Shown here: piece after piece, positions 49,211-60,460 of the stretch
Layout: every line of letters begins with the position of its first letter
Numbering within the stretch: position 1 is the stretch's first letter
Assembly: GCA_965240325.2 (NCBI GenBank)
Contig: OZ251230.1
Span: 868,001-932,000 of the forward strand
Direction of reading: 5' to 3'
From: Rebecca billardiae RCC1528
Taxonomy: Eukaryota; Haptophyta
Length of the DNA stretch: 64,000 nt
The notes under the pieces: generated by a model
What the model saw: the letters and a program-made list of their open reading frames with translations, nothing else
What the model was told of the DNA's origin: nothing
Database searches by the model: none
Position numbers and translations under genes: made by a program

Positions 49211-49639
49211 GCGCGCCGCTCTGCCTCAGCTGCGTCGCCGTTCACACTGAGCCGAGCACTTGGCAGTCGGCTGACTCGCCAGTCAGTGTGACTCGGCTGC
49301 ACGGCGCATGCACCGTCCGACCCGTCCGACCGTGTCGTCACAAGCCGGCTGCTAGGGCCGTGCGCCCTCAACTTCGTTGTTCACTACCCGAAGATATCGG
49401 CGTAGCCCGATCATATTACTCATCAGCTTGACGAGCGCGCTAGTATTGTACGACGTAAGCCTAGTGCTCGGACCGTGACTTCGCTCACTTATTATCAGTC
49501 CGAGACATCGTCGGATCGTCGTCGTCATTACATGCGCTGGCTGACTAATTATTATATATATTTTTCTTTGCAGGCGCATCATCAGCATCAATCAATCAGC
49601 GCATCATCATCAGCACACGTCGGACTCTGACATTGAAGT

Positions 49640-51556
49640 TCACGATCCAGAGACAGGGTCTGTCGGCGTCGCTGCTGTCGACGTGCTGCTCTGAGTGCAT
49701 TGGGGCGTGACATCTGGCGCCACTCTCGTTCTGCTCACACGGCCGTCGTTGCGCCCATGGATGACGACCGACGGCACGAGCGCTCCTCCGAGCTGGCCGT
49801 GCAGATTCGTAGCAACAGCGCCCGGGCGAGCAGCCAGCGTGCGCTGGCGGGACGACACGAGGCGGCCGAGCGAATTGGACGCCTCCGTCCCGGAATCGTC
49901 GTCGCCCAGCCACGCCGGGCCCCTGCAGATCTGGTGGAGCTCGTCATCGAAGCCGCTGATGCCGCCGGGATACGCCTCGATCACCGCGAGCAGCAGTTGC
50001 CTGTCCATGTCAAAGGCGCACTCGGCGGCGCGCGCGCTGAAGACGGGCGCGTCCGCGACGTGCACGCCGCTCTCGCCCGGGGTGCTCTCGGCCTGGGATG
50101 GCTCCGCCGCGGGCCGTGCGGAGCCCGCCGCGCCGCCCACGTGCACGACGCTCACCGCGGCCGGGCAGCCGCCCATCGTGAGGAACGAGAAGATCTCGAC
50201 GAGGCACCACAGCCGCTGTAGCGTGGTCGGCCCACGCAGCACGAGAAGCTGCGTGCAGCCGGCAACAAACACGGGCAGGTACGGGAGCACGTCGTCAGGC
50301 CTTCTGGTGTCCAGGCAGAACGAGTCGATCCAGAGCAGCGGCTCCCGCTCGTGCTCGCGCCGAAACGCGTCGCACCAGCTGGCGAGCGCACCCCACTTCT
50401 CGTGCGGGTCGTCGTGGTGCGAGTGGCACACAAAGCAGTCGACGCCGCCGAAGTGTGCGGGCTGCGACAGCGCGAAGCGGACATGGAGCGGGGCCTCCAC
50501 CTCCGCAGGCGCGACGGCCGCGGGCGCGTCGGAGGCTGCGCTGTGCTCGTCTCGCAGCATGAGAGTGAGCGCTCGCCGGGCCTGCACGCAGCGGAAGCAG
50601 CCCGCGGCCGCGTGCACGATGTCGTCGACCGGCCGGCCGTTGAAGATCGCCGCGAGCACTGCAGCCGACGAGGCGCCCTCGCCGCGCTTGGCCAGCCACG
50701 CCTGCACACGCTCTCGCACGTTCGGGCGCAGCACGATGAAGCCGATCACGACCTGCAAGATGTTGACGAAGGAGCGCTCAGAGCGCTCCTGCGTCCAGTG
50801 CCCGCTCAGCAGGAGCACGATGGCGAAGCCAAGCGACGACATCCCGACGAACAGCGTGCGCATGCCAAACAGCCGCCAGATCAGGTTGATGCGCGTGCGC
50901 GGGGTGATGCTCGAGCGCACGAGATAGACGAAAGCAGCGCCAGACGCGAGCAGCGCCACTGAGACATGGAGCAGGTTCTCGCCGAGATGCGCGCGATACA
51001 CCCAGCACGGCGGATTCGAAGCATGCTGCAAAGCTCGGCAGCGGAGAGCGCTCGTCAGCACGCCGTCCACGATGAAGGTGATGTGAGCGAGGGTGTACGC
51101 GAGGAGCGCGGCGCGCACGCAGTACACCATGTTGGCGAATCGCACGACGCGCGGCTGCGTCGGCAGCACGGCGGCGAGGAGCAAGAGATTGGATAGCTCT
51201 GCCAACAACGCCGTGGCGGGGCGCGAAATCGTTGGTACAGCGATGAGGACCAGGATTGGGACGATGAAGAGCACGAGGCCGACGCTGAGCGTCGGGCGCT
51301 GAATCAGCGCTGACCGCCGGCGCCCGGCAGCGCGCGCCTCAGACAGTCGGAACTGGAGGTGCGCAGAGGGCGACTCGATGGCGAACGCCAGGGTAGACGG
51401 TGCCTCGACGTCGTCTGACCCCTGATCCAAGCAGCGGGGGCTCGCCGCATCAGCCGCCGACGCGGGACGGAGCGCGATAGTTTGCTGCGTCGCAGGAGCG
51501 TCCGGCCGGACGGGCGACCGCCCACCGGCCGGCTCTCCGACGCCCTCCTGCTCCAT
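49640..51556 (-). CDS. Multi-pass membrane protein with a TIR-like domain
   Basis: 638 aa from the ATG at 51556; the longer frame opens with TTG. After a disordered N-terminus, six or so hydrophobic helices span about 75-290 (SVGLVLFIVPILVLIAVPTI, LLLLAAVLPTQ, LLHVSVALLASGAAFVYLV, LGFAIVLLLSG). Then at about 366-470 comes a TIR-like alpha/beta domain: VDCFVCHSHHDDPHEKWGAL, ASWCDAFRREHEREPLLWID, DVLPYLPVFVAGCTQLLVLR and LQRLWCLVEIFSFLTMGG. The last repeats the pattern of protist TIR-like membrane proteins. The tail is disordered. It could be a sensor or NAD-cleaving/signalling protein; enzymatic residues cannot be assigned. Head-to-head with eIF3b. Confidence 0.75.
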   Translation of the reverse strand: MEQEGVGEPAGGRSPVRPDAPATQQTIALRPASAADAASPRCLDQGSDDVEAPSTLAFAIESPSAHLQFRLSEARAAGRRRSALIQRPTLSVGLVLFIVPILVLIAVPTISRPATALLAELSNLLLLAAVLPTQPRVVRFANMVYCVRAALLAYTLAHITFIVDGVLTSALRCRALQHASNPPCWVYRAHLGENLLHVSVALLASGAAFVYLVRSSITPRTRINLIWRLFGMRTLFVGMSSLGFAIVLLLSGHWTQERSERSFVNILQVVIGFIVLRPNVRERVQAWLAKRGEGASSAAVLAAIFNGRPVDDIVHAAAGCFRCVQARRALTLMLRDEHSAASDAPAAVAPAEVEAPLHVRFALSQPAHFGGVDCFVCHSHHDDPHEKWGALASWCDAFRREHEREPLLWIDSFCLDTRRPDDVLPYLPVFVAGCTQLLVLRGPTTLQRLWCLVEIFSFLTMGGCPAAVSVVHVGGAAGSARPAAEPSQAESTPGESGVHVADAPVFSARAAECAFDMDRQLLLAVIEAYPGGISGFDDELHQICRGPAWLGDDDSGTEASNSLGRLVSSRQRTLAARPGAVATNLHGQLGGALVPSVVIHGRNDGRVSRTRVAPDVTPQCTQSSTSTAATPTDPVSGS

Positions 51557-52008
51557 GTGGCGCCCCGCGGCCGGGCTGGAACGAGCTCGGCGGACGCGGT
51601 GGCAAGGGCCGTGGCAGTGGTAAATCTTACCTGGCAAAGGCGAACTCCCTGCTGCGCACCCCTTGGGCTGCGCACCCCTGCACCCACGATCTCAGCTGCC
51701 AGTCTGAGTACCCTCACTCACCAGGGTTGCGTGACGAGATCTCAGATCTAGATCTCCGCGCTTGGAGGGGCTTCCGGATTGGTTAAAAGTGGAGTCGCCA
51801 TCGTTCATGGTGCCAAAGGAATAGATGGTGCCAAGCCGGCCGCCCGGGCCGGGCTGAAAAAACCCGGCCTTCAATCTGAAATGGAAAAAGGCTTTTGATT
51901 TCAGATTGATGGCCGGTTTTTTTGTTTTTCCGGGCAGTAGCCAAGCGGCCGACCACGTGTTGCACGCGCCCGCCATCGTCGCTCGGGCCGCGTGTGCTCA
52001 CACCCGAA
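51557..52008. promoter_or_regulatory. Divergent promoter with strong hairpin, TIR protein / eIF3b
   Basis: 452 bp between the start codons. At 51857-51923, AAAAAACCCGGCCTTCAATC.. and its near-perfect reverse complement (..GATTGATGGCCGGTTTTTTT) give a 26-bp stem with two mismatches and a 15-base loop. It would fall in or near the eIF3b 5' leader. Confidence 0.55.
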
Positions 52009-54558
52009 ATGCCGGAGGAGCCGATGGACGAGGTGCTCGCCGACGAGGAGGAGGAGCCCTTCCTCCCGGAGGATGATGACAGCGATGGTGAGCTCGAGCG
52101 GCAGTTCCCCATGCCCACCTTCAACAACACGCTCGACAAGGCCATCGTCGTCGATGGCCTGCCGCAGGTGCCTCCCGAGAAGACGGAGAAGCTGCTCAAG
52201 CTGCTGGAGAAGATCTTCACGCAGATGGGCCCGATCGCGGAGGACGGGATCATGATGCCGACTGATGCCAGCACCGGCCTGAGCAAGGGGTGCGGCGCGC
52301 CCTGATTGCCGCGCGCGCGCGCGCTCCCGCACGCGCGCGCGGGGCGGCGCGCCACGCGGCTCCGTGCGCGCCTGGCTCACACCACGCTGGCGGCGTGGGC
52401 GCGGGCGTGCGCGCGCGCGCGCAGCTTCGCGTTCGTGGAGTACGCGACGAAGGAGGGCGTCGAGGAGGCGCTCAAGAAGGCGCAGGGCTACAAGCTCGAC
52501 AAGAACCACACCTTTGTCGTCACGACCTTCCAGCAGGTGTCAGACTACCTCTCCACGCCCGAGGTCGCGCCCGAGATCGTGCCCCCCGAGTACGTGCCGA
52601 CGGAGAACCTGGACTGGTGGCTCTCGGACGACAAGGCGCGGGACCAGTACCTGATCCGCTGGGCGGACAACACCGACATCTACTGGAACGACCCCACCGT
52701 CGACAAGATCGAGCCGCTGTACGGCAAGAAGGGCTGGACGGACTCGTACGCCATCTTCTCGCCGCACGGCCGCTACCTCGCGTGCTTCCACCGGCTGGGG
52801 ATCATCATGTACGGCGGGCCGTCGTGGAAGAAGCTGAACAAGTACGGGCACGAGGGCGTCAAGCTCATCGACTTCTCGCCGTGCGAGGGCTACCTCGTCA
52901 CGTGGAGCCCCATGTCCCCACAGGCGCAGGTGCGGCGGCGCGCGTGTCGGCGGCGCGCGGCGGTCGGCGGTCGGAGCGTCCGCGCGCTGCGCGGCGCACC
53001 GCTCTGCGCGCTCAGCGCCGGCCGTCCGCGCGTCCCGCCGCGCCCCGTGCGCCGCGCAGAGCGTGATCGTGTGGAGCGTGGCGACGGCCACCAGCCTGCG
53101 CGTCTTCCCCGGCCCGAAGGAGATCACGCAGATGGCGTGGCCGCTCTTCCGCTGGTCGCACGACGACAAGTACCTTGCGCGGCTGGGCGACGACTGCATC
53201 CACGTGTACGAGGCCGAGTCGATGAAGCTGCTCAAGGACCGGCAGGACAAGCGCACGTCGCTCAAGGTGGACGGCGTCGTCGACTTCGCCTGGAGCCCGG
53301 CGACGAACCTGATCTGCTACTGGGTGCCCGAGGCGGAGAACTTGGCGGTGCGCGCGCGCGGTTGGAGCGGCCGCGCGCGCTCGGCGCGCGCTCGTCCGCC
53401 CGCGCTCACGCGCGCGACCCGGCGCCCCGCCCGGCGCGACCGCGCGCTCCGCGCCGCGGCCCGGCGTGCGCAGGCGCGCGTGACCGTCCTCGAGCTGCCG
53501 TCGCGCGTGGAGCAGCGCCAGAAGAACCTCTTCAACCTGCAGGAGTGCAAGCTGCACTGGCACCCGCAGGGCGACTTTCTCGCCGTCAAGGTCGACCGGC
53601 ACACCAAGACCAAGAAGACCATCTACACCACCTTCGAGCTCTTCCGCATGCGCGACCGGAACGTGGCGATGGAGGTGCTCGAGCTCGAGCCGAAGGAGAC
53701 GCGGATCCGCGCGTTCGCGTGGGAGCCGAAGGGCGTCAAGTTCGCCCTGATCTCGGGCGACGGCCCCAAGTTCGACGTGCACATCTACACGATGGAGTCG
53801 GTCAAGGGCACGTCCAAGCTGCGCCCGCTCGTCAAGCTGGACAAGCGCGCGGTCAACTCGCTGCACTGGTCGCCGCTGGGCTCGACGCTGCTGATGGCGG
53901 GGATGACGCCGCTCTCGGGCGACCTCGAGTGGTACGACACCAACGCGCTGCAGGTGATGGGCGCCGACGAGCACTTCATGCTCACCGACGTCGCGTGGGA
54001 CCCGACCGGCCGCTTTGTGACGACCGGCGTGTCGCACTGGCGGCACCAGTCGGACAACGGGTACAACGTGTGGTCGTCGCAGGGCAAGCTGCTCGGCAGG
54101 CATCTGAAGGACAAGTTCTACCAGCTCACGTGGCGCCCGCGCCCGCCGATCCTGCTCTCCGACGAGCAGGAGAAGGAGGTCCGCAAGAACATCCGCGAGT
54201 ACTCCAAGTGCGTGGCGCGCGCGCGAGCGCCTGCGCGCGCGCACCGCCGCCGCGCGCCCAGCCGCGCGCACACTGACGCCGCGGCGCGCGCCCCGCCGCC
54301 GCCGCGCGCGCGCGCAGGCGCTTCGAGGCGGAGGACCTCAAGATCAAGTACGCCGAGGAGATCGCCAAGCTCGAGCAGCGCAAGGAGATGAAGCGCCAGT
54401 TCTACGAGCTCGTGCAGGAGCGGCTCGACGAGCTCAAGTCGCTCAAGGCGGAGAAGACGGCGCTGCTCGGCGGGTACGACTCGGACGCAGACGAGCACTT
54501 CACGCTGGCCGAGGAGGTGGAGGAGACAGTCATCTCGACCGTCGAGGCGCTGGCATAG
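52009..54558 (+). CDS. Translation initiation factor eIF3 subunit b, four introns
   Basis: 682-aa scaffold subunit of eIF3, which recruits the 40S subunit. Exons: 52009-52289, 52425-52929, 53060-53347, 53474-54207, 54318-54558. The introns are 135, 130, 126 and 110 bp, all GT-AG and made of alternating GC. Every junction restores a conserved reading: SKGFAFVEYA in the RRM, SPMSPQAQ-SVIVWSV, ENLA-ARVTVLELPSR, REYSK-RFEAED. Order: acidic N-terminus, RRM (about 45-125), nine-bladed WD propeller-type region (about 165-560; YAIFSPHGRYLACFH, NLFNLQECKLHWHPQGDFLA), C-terminal coiled helix (LEQRKEMKRQFYELVQERLD) that binds eIF3 partners. Introns 3 and 1 are the kind that could be retained: intron 3 is a multiple of three without a stop. 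Confidence 0.95.
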
Positions 54559-54864
54559 TTGTCATCATGCGACGCCGCCCGGTCGGACACTGACTTCCGT
54601 GTGAGCCGAGTCGTCTACTACTCTAATAGTAATACTACCGGAGTCCGGAGTGGCCGGACTGACAGACGTCAGACACTCATGATCACCTGGTGAACACACA
54701 TTGTACGAGATGCCAAAAGCGACGGTTCGTGACTCACAACCCGCGCTCGTATTATTATTAGAGTTTCAGGCTGCTCAGATCGAATAATCGTCACGTCACG
54801 CGGCGGGTAATTGAGTATTGACACGGCGGGGCACTGCGCAATGACAGTGAATATGATTGGCGCG

Positions 54865-55505
54865 GTGATTTATTTACAGGCGCGGTGATTTTCAAGAGAC
54901 CACAGCATCACTGATTGGCTTTGAATCGGATCTCGCCTATCAAGAAGCCGCCAGGCTTCTCAATCTTCTTGATATTCTGTTCACCGATGAATTGTCCTAT
55001 ATGACTACCCATGCTACTTTATATGCCATATGGGCATGAGCATCTTGAGTCACAACGTACTACCGCAATCATTGATGTATTCCGCCTTTCAAGTTGTCCC
55101 CTTTCAAGTTGTCCAGGACACACTCGTTTTCAGAGAGCTACTAATAGAGGTGTCGAATGCCGCACCCGCATCCGGGGCCAAGAAGGCCAAGGCCTTTGTT
55201 GCTCGATTCAGCGAGGCGGACGAATTGTCCTATTATAGTATCGCGGAATAGTGTAATATGCTGCAAATAAAAGAGATTAATACGAGCAGGGGAATCGGAT
55301 AGCACGAACGCAATCGATCATGAGCTAAGCGATATCGTCTCATCAAATGCGTTGTTCACATGCACCTAAATCCACCTACAAAATATCGATCCCCAAAATC
55401 CTGCGCGCCTCGTCTTGTTTGATTTTCGGCGGAGCACGTTAGCGCCGCCCCCCCCGGCTTTCGCTCACGCTCAGACCTTTCGGGGGGGGCGTGCGCCATG
55501 ATGCG
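54865..55505 (+). pseudogene. Decayed coding repeat P, copy 2
   Basis: Inverted relative to 47519-48200. Shared stretches include GATTGGCTTTG..AATCGGATCTCG, TTCACCGATGAATTGTCCTA and GTCCAGGACACACTCGTTTT, encoding FQVVQDTLVFRELLIEV. It is interrupted by stops and indels, so not functional. It ends in the same C/G-run hairpin (GCCGCCCCCCCCGGCTTTCG). The 300 bp before it (54559-54864) show nothing recognisable. Confidence 0.55.
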
Positions 55506-55560
55506 CCATCGTCATCCGACGATGGCTGGCGGCACACGTCATCGCCGATAGCCGGTGGGG

Positions 55561-57225
55561 CTACAGCTCCTGTCTGGTGCTGCGGGCCCCACCCGCCGGC
55601 CTCTGGCGAATAAGATCTGACACAGGAAGCCTCAGGCTCAGGAGTAGCGCTGTCGTCAGCAGCAGCCCGACGAGTAGCGCAAGGCGCAGGCCGCGCAGAC
55701 GCCACACGCTGATCACCAGGCGCTCGAGCACGGCAAATGGGTGCGCGTCGCGCGCGCCTGCGCGCTTGCGCCGCCGCTTGGCGAACGGCGAGCGCCAGCC
55801 GCCGCGCAGCATCTCTCCGCGCGCGCCCTTGTGCGCGCTCGCTGGCGCGCGCATCATGACCTTTGGCGGCGCGCGCACCTTCTCGACCGTGGGGCCCGCG
55901 GCAGCACCGGGATGAAGCCTCGAGCGCGGAGGCCACGCGTCGTCGCCGCCGCTCGTCTCACCGGCGGCCATGTGCGCGCAGCTGTGCCGCACCGCCTCGG
56001 AGCTGCCCTCGAGCGCGCGCGCCGTGTGGTTGGCGAGCTCAGAGAGCCGGAGGGTGAGCCGGAGGATGCGCGAGGCCGTGGGGGCGCGCGCGTCGTGCCA
56101 GCTCGTGGTGAGCCCGCCCACGTCGACGTGCACGTACGCGTGCACCATCTCGCCCTCGACGACCAGCCCGTCGACGGGCTGGTCGGCGGTGCGCCCGCCG
56201 CTCGCGCACGGCGACGCGCCCAGCCGGTGCAGCCTGGAGAAGGCGACGCCGTCGCACGACAGCGCGAGGCCGATGAAGCACTCGGGCTGGGCGGCGGGCG
56301 CGGAGGGCGCGAGCCAGGTGGGGAACAGGCCGAGCAGCGTGCGCCCGCCGTCCGCGGGGTTCGCGTTCACCGCGCCAAAGTAGACGTTGTGCGCCTCGGC
56401 GCTGTGGCCGTCGATCGCCAGCGGCACGAACTCCCCCCAGCGCTCCGCGGCCGTGCCGAGCGCGCGCACGCGAGCCACCTGCACGTGCCGCCCGTGCTCG
56501 GGCACGGGCGAGACGTTGGCGCGCGCGTACATGAGCGTGCCGCCCCCGAACTCGGCGCTGCGCCTCGCGAACGAGAGCAGCCCGTCGAACTCGCACACCA
56601 GCCGGCTGCGGCGCGCGTCGAAGAGGTGGAGCTTGCGCCGCGCCTCGATGCAGCCCGGGGCGTCGCCGCGCACGCGCGTCACCCACGCCCACTCGTCGAA
56701 GTCGGCGCGCAGCACCTGGTCTCGGCGCGTGGCGCGCCGGACGATGACACCGCGCGGCCGGCCGAGAGCGCTCTCGTTCAGCGAGGGCTCCGCCTTGGCC
56801 CAGTACTCGCCACCCGCGCCGACGAGCGCGCGGCCGCCCGCAGCAAAGACAGCAGCAAAGTTGTGCGCGACGCTGTGGTCTGTCACGAGCGTGCGCGCCG
56901 GCGCGGCCGACGGGCCCCCACCGAGAAGCGATCCGGCGCTCGCGTGCGTCCACACCACCGTCGTCGCCTCGAGCACCGGCGGGCGCAAGCATCGGCGGGC
57001 GAACACAAAGTGCTCGCCCGCAAACGCCGGCTGGAACGCCGGCGGGACGCGCACCAGCCCAAAGTAGCGCGCGGTGTCGCCCGGTGGCAGCCGATCGACG
57101 ACGTCGACGGATCGCACGAGGGGGTGGTACCGCCGCCACGCCGCGGCCTCGGCCTCGCTCCGTGGACCGTGTGTCACCGGCGTTCCCGTGTGGAGGACGA
57201 GCCCGAGCCACAGGCTGGCCGCCAT
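55561..57225 (-). CDS. Beta-propeller, glycosidase-like protein with C-terminal membrane anchor
   Basis: 554 aa, ATG at 57225. The body (about 30-390) has repeated beta-sheet blades with motifs reminiscent of five-bladed GH32/GH43/GH68-type propellers: TARYFGLVRVPPAF, VLRADFDEWAWVTR, LVCEFDGLLSFARRSAEFGG, RHVQVARVRALG, AEAHNVYFGAVNANPADGGR and LLGLFPTW. Catalytic residues cannot be assigned, so enzymatic activity is a guess. A basic stretch (AKRRRKRAG) is followed by one transmembrane helix (LRLALLVGLLLTTALLLSL) near the C-terminus, which suggests a tail-anchored or type-I-like topology. No signal peptide is obvious (MAASLWLGLVLHTG is weak). Head-to-head with the VIT-vWA gene. Confidence 0.6.
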   Translation of the reverse strand: MAASLWLGLVLHTGTPVTHGPRSEAEAAAWRRYHPLVRSVDVVDRLPPGDTARYFGLVRVPPAFQPAFAGEHFVFARRCLRPPVLEATTVVWTHASAGSLLGGGPSAAPARTLVTDHSVAHNFAAVFAAGGRALVGAGGEYWAKAEPSLNESALGRPRGVIVRRATRRDQVLRADFDEWAWVTRVRGDAPGCIEARRKLHLFDARRSRLVCEFDGLLSFARRSAEFGGGTLMYARANVSPVPEHGRHVQVARVRALGTAAERWGEFVPLAIDGHSAEAHNVYFGAVNANPADGGRTLLGLFPTWLAPSAPAAQPECFIGLALSCDGVAFSRLHRLGASPCASGGRTADQPVDGLVVEGEMVHAYVHVDVGGLTTSWHDARAPTASRILRLTLRLSELANHTARALEGSSEAVRHSCAHMAAGETSGGDDAWPPRSRLHPGAAAGPTVEKVRAPPKVMMRAPASAHKGARGEMLRGGWRSPFAKRRRKRAGARDAHPFAVLERLVISVWRLRGLRLALLVGLLLTTALLLSLRLPVSDLIRQRPAGGARSTRQEL

Positions 57226-57412
57226 TCTCTCATGATCTCAGATCGCGCCCGGTCCGGGGGCGCGCTTCCAGCGAGGAGCAACAGTCCGGGCGCTCGGCTG
57301 GACGCCTGGAGTCCTGGACCGGTCCTCTTGCCTCTGACAAGCCGTCCATCGCGCGACCCCACACCGCGTCCACACCTTCCAAACTCAACCGAACCCCGCC
57401 CGCAGCACCACG
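57226..57412. promoter_or_regulatory. Divergent promoter, propeller protein / VIT-vWA protein
   Basis: 187 bp between ATGs 57225 and 57413. No motif is identified. Confidence 0.4.
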
Positions 57413-60400
57413 ATGAGCATCCCGCTGATCACCTTTGGGGACGAGACGTCCTTGCCGATCACCGTGCACGGCCTGCACGTGCGCTGCCTCGCCGCGTCGG
57501 ACGTCCCCCGGGCCGCGGTCGAGCTCACGCTCACGGTCTCGAACGAGGCCGCCGACGGCGACGTGACGACCAAGCTCCGCTTCCCGCTCGCCGAAGGCGC
57601 GGCGGTGTGCGGCTTCGCGTACGAGCGCACCGAGGGCACTCTCTTCCCAGCGTCGTCCCTCCCCAAGAAGACCGCGCGCGAGGTCTCGTACGCCGAGCAG
57701 GAGAAGGGCCGCACGGTCGCGCGCGCGAGCGCCGTCCAGGGCCGCGCGTTCGAGATCGAGATCTCCCCGCTGCCGAGGGGGCAGCCGCGGCGCTGCGTGC
57801 TCACGCTGGTTGTGCCCGCCGATCCGGCCAGGGGCACGCTCGCGCTCCCCTTCCGCCTGCCCAAGCCAGTCGACGTGACGACCGAGTGCGCGCTCAGCGC
57901 CGCCGACGGGAGCGGCGTGCGCGAGCTGCCGACGCAGCGCGCGCGCACGGACCTCGCAGAGGGCGGGCTGTGCGTCGCGCTCTCGAGCACGAGCTCGACG
58001 GGCGCCGATGTGCACGCGCGCGCGTCCCCTGCGCTCATCTCCGCGGAGTGCTTCGGCGCACTGCACGCGGTGGTCTTCCTCCCGCGCGCGTGCGTCGATG
58101 GCGCGCTGCAGGCCGCGGCCGAGGGCGCTCCGGCCGAGGGCGCCGCCGGTGCGGCTGCGCGCGCGGAGGGCGCGCGCGAGCACTACGCCATCGCGCTCGA
58201 CACGTCGGCGTCGTGCGCGCCGAGCTCGCCCGCCGCGCTCGACGAGGCGTGCGCCCTCGTGCGCGCGCTCAACCGCTCCGCCCCGGGCGGAGAGGGCTGC
58301 TGCTGCTTCTCTGTGTTCGGATTTGCGCTCGGTGCCGCCGCGCTGAGCGGTGCGCGCGTGAGCGCCGCGGAGGCGGAGGCCGCGATGCGCGGCGCGGCGT
58401 ACGACGGCGGCACCGACCTCAAATCGAGCCTCGACCAGCTCGAGGCCGAGCTCTGCGCCGAGCCCGACCTGAGCGCCGTGCTGCTGCTCTCAGATGGCGC
58501 AGACGCGCTAGGCAGGGTGCCTGCCCTCACGGCGCGCGAGCCGCGGCTGCGCGTGCCCGTGCACGTGCTCGAGGTGGGCGGCGGCGAGGACGGCGCGTGC
58601 GCGGACAGCGCGATGCTCCGCGCGATCGCGCGCAGCATGGGCGGGGTCGCGCTGCTGCGCGGCGCGCCGCGCGACGCGGTGGCCGACGCGGCGCGCCTCC
58701 GCGCGGGCGCGGCAGACTCTGCGCCTGCGGTCGTTGCCGTGCGCACCGACCAGAGCGCAGAGGCGTTCATCGGCGCCGAGTTGGACGACGGCTTCACGTG
58801 CGTGCCGGACCATCGGCTTGCGCGCACCAGCTGGCCCGTGGACCACGAGGGCGTCTTCGTGTGCGTGCGCATGCCCGCCGCCGCCGCGCCTGACGGCGCG
58901 CGCGCCGACGCAGCGGCATCGGCCGGCGCGCCGCCTACTGTCCGCTCGCTGACTGTCGAGCTGCAGCAGGGGGCGCGGCGCGCGCGCATCCCGGTGGCGC
59001 TGGGCGCCGCGGTGGCGCTCGATGCGCACCCGCTCGGTCGGCAGCTCCCGGCCCTGCTCTTTTGCCTCCGCGCGATCGACGAGCTCTCGCTGCCCTCCGC
59101 GGACGCGAATATCTCGCGCGCCGAGATCGAGCGCCTCGGCGGTCGGTACGGCTGCACGACACCGGCGACGGACTTGCTGGTCCTCACCGAGTCGGCGCAG
59201 TTCGTGGAGCACGGGCTGCGCTGCCCGGAGGCCCACCCGGCGTACGCAGCGTGGCGCCGCGCCTTCGACGCCGCCGCCGCGCAGCTCGGCCGCGGGCACG
59301 ACGAGCGTGCCGTCCTTGCGCGCCTCGCCGGCACGGACGGCGCCGAGGCCGGCAGCGCGCGCTCACAGCTCGTCGGCCAGCCCAAGTCGTGCGCTGAGCT
59401 GCAGACGGTGGCGGCGCTGGGTGAGCGGCTCGAGACGACGGTGCGTCGCCCCGTCCAGAGGGCCAGCCAGGCGAGCCGCGCGCGCGCCAGCGTGGCGGGC
59501 TTCGTCGGCGGCGTGCTCGGGCGGCACAGCACGTGGAGCGCCCGCAACCTGCGCGCGCGCTCCGCGGCCGCGCGGCACGCGGACGAGTGCGCGGAGGAGG
59601 ACCTGGCTGGGATGGGCTCGGGGGCCGCCGCGGACGACGACGACGCTGCCCCTGTGTACCGCCGCGCGCTATCGGGCGCGGAGGGGCTGCCCGACGTGGT
59701 CGACGCGGCCAGGGCGATGGAGGAGGACGCGGAAGCCGAGGCGGAGGCCGAGGCGGAGGCGGAGGCGGAGGAGGAGGCCGAGGAGGCGGAGGAGGAGGCA
59801 GAGGAAGCGGACGGCTGCGCGAGCGGCAGCAGCGACGAGGAGCGTGCCGATCTGCAGAGCGACGAGTGGGAAGGCTCGTCGCCCACACGCGCGCCGCCCA
59901 CGCCGCTCGAGGCCCCGGCCGTGCTGCCGCCGCCAAAGGAGGCTGAGCTCGGCGCACTGGGCATCATGGCACTGCAGCCGAAGCAGTGGCACGCGGCGCC
60001 TCGGCCCGATCTGAAGCGCAAGGCAAAGGCATCGGCCGCATCGCCCACGCCGCTGGGCGCACCGCCCCCTGCGCCAGCGCCGCCGCCTCCGGGTGGCATG
60101 GCGCCGCCAGCGCCACCACCGGCCGCGCCCGTGCCTACGACCGCCGCGCCGCCGCCGCCGCCGAGCGCGCAGGCGCCGCCCCCAAACGCCGGCCGGCCGC
60201 GCGGCCGGCCTGCCGCCGCCGAGCTGATCACGCCCGCGCGCCAGAGCCAGCTGCAATCTCGCCGCCTCTTCGGGCTGGGGCTGCCCAGCGGACGGGCGTC
60301 GCGCTCGGCGATGGCGCAGGCCGCGGACACGGCTGAGCCCTTCAGCGCCGCCGCTGACTCGGACGACGTCGACGACGTGGACGACGAGATGGCCGCCGCC

Positions 60401-60426
60401 GAGCCCAACGGCGGCGACGGCGACGG

Positions 60427-60460
<34 letters not shown>

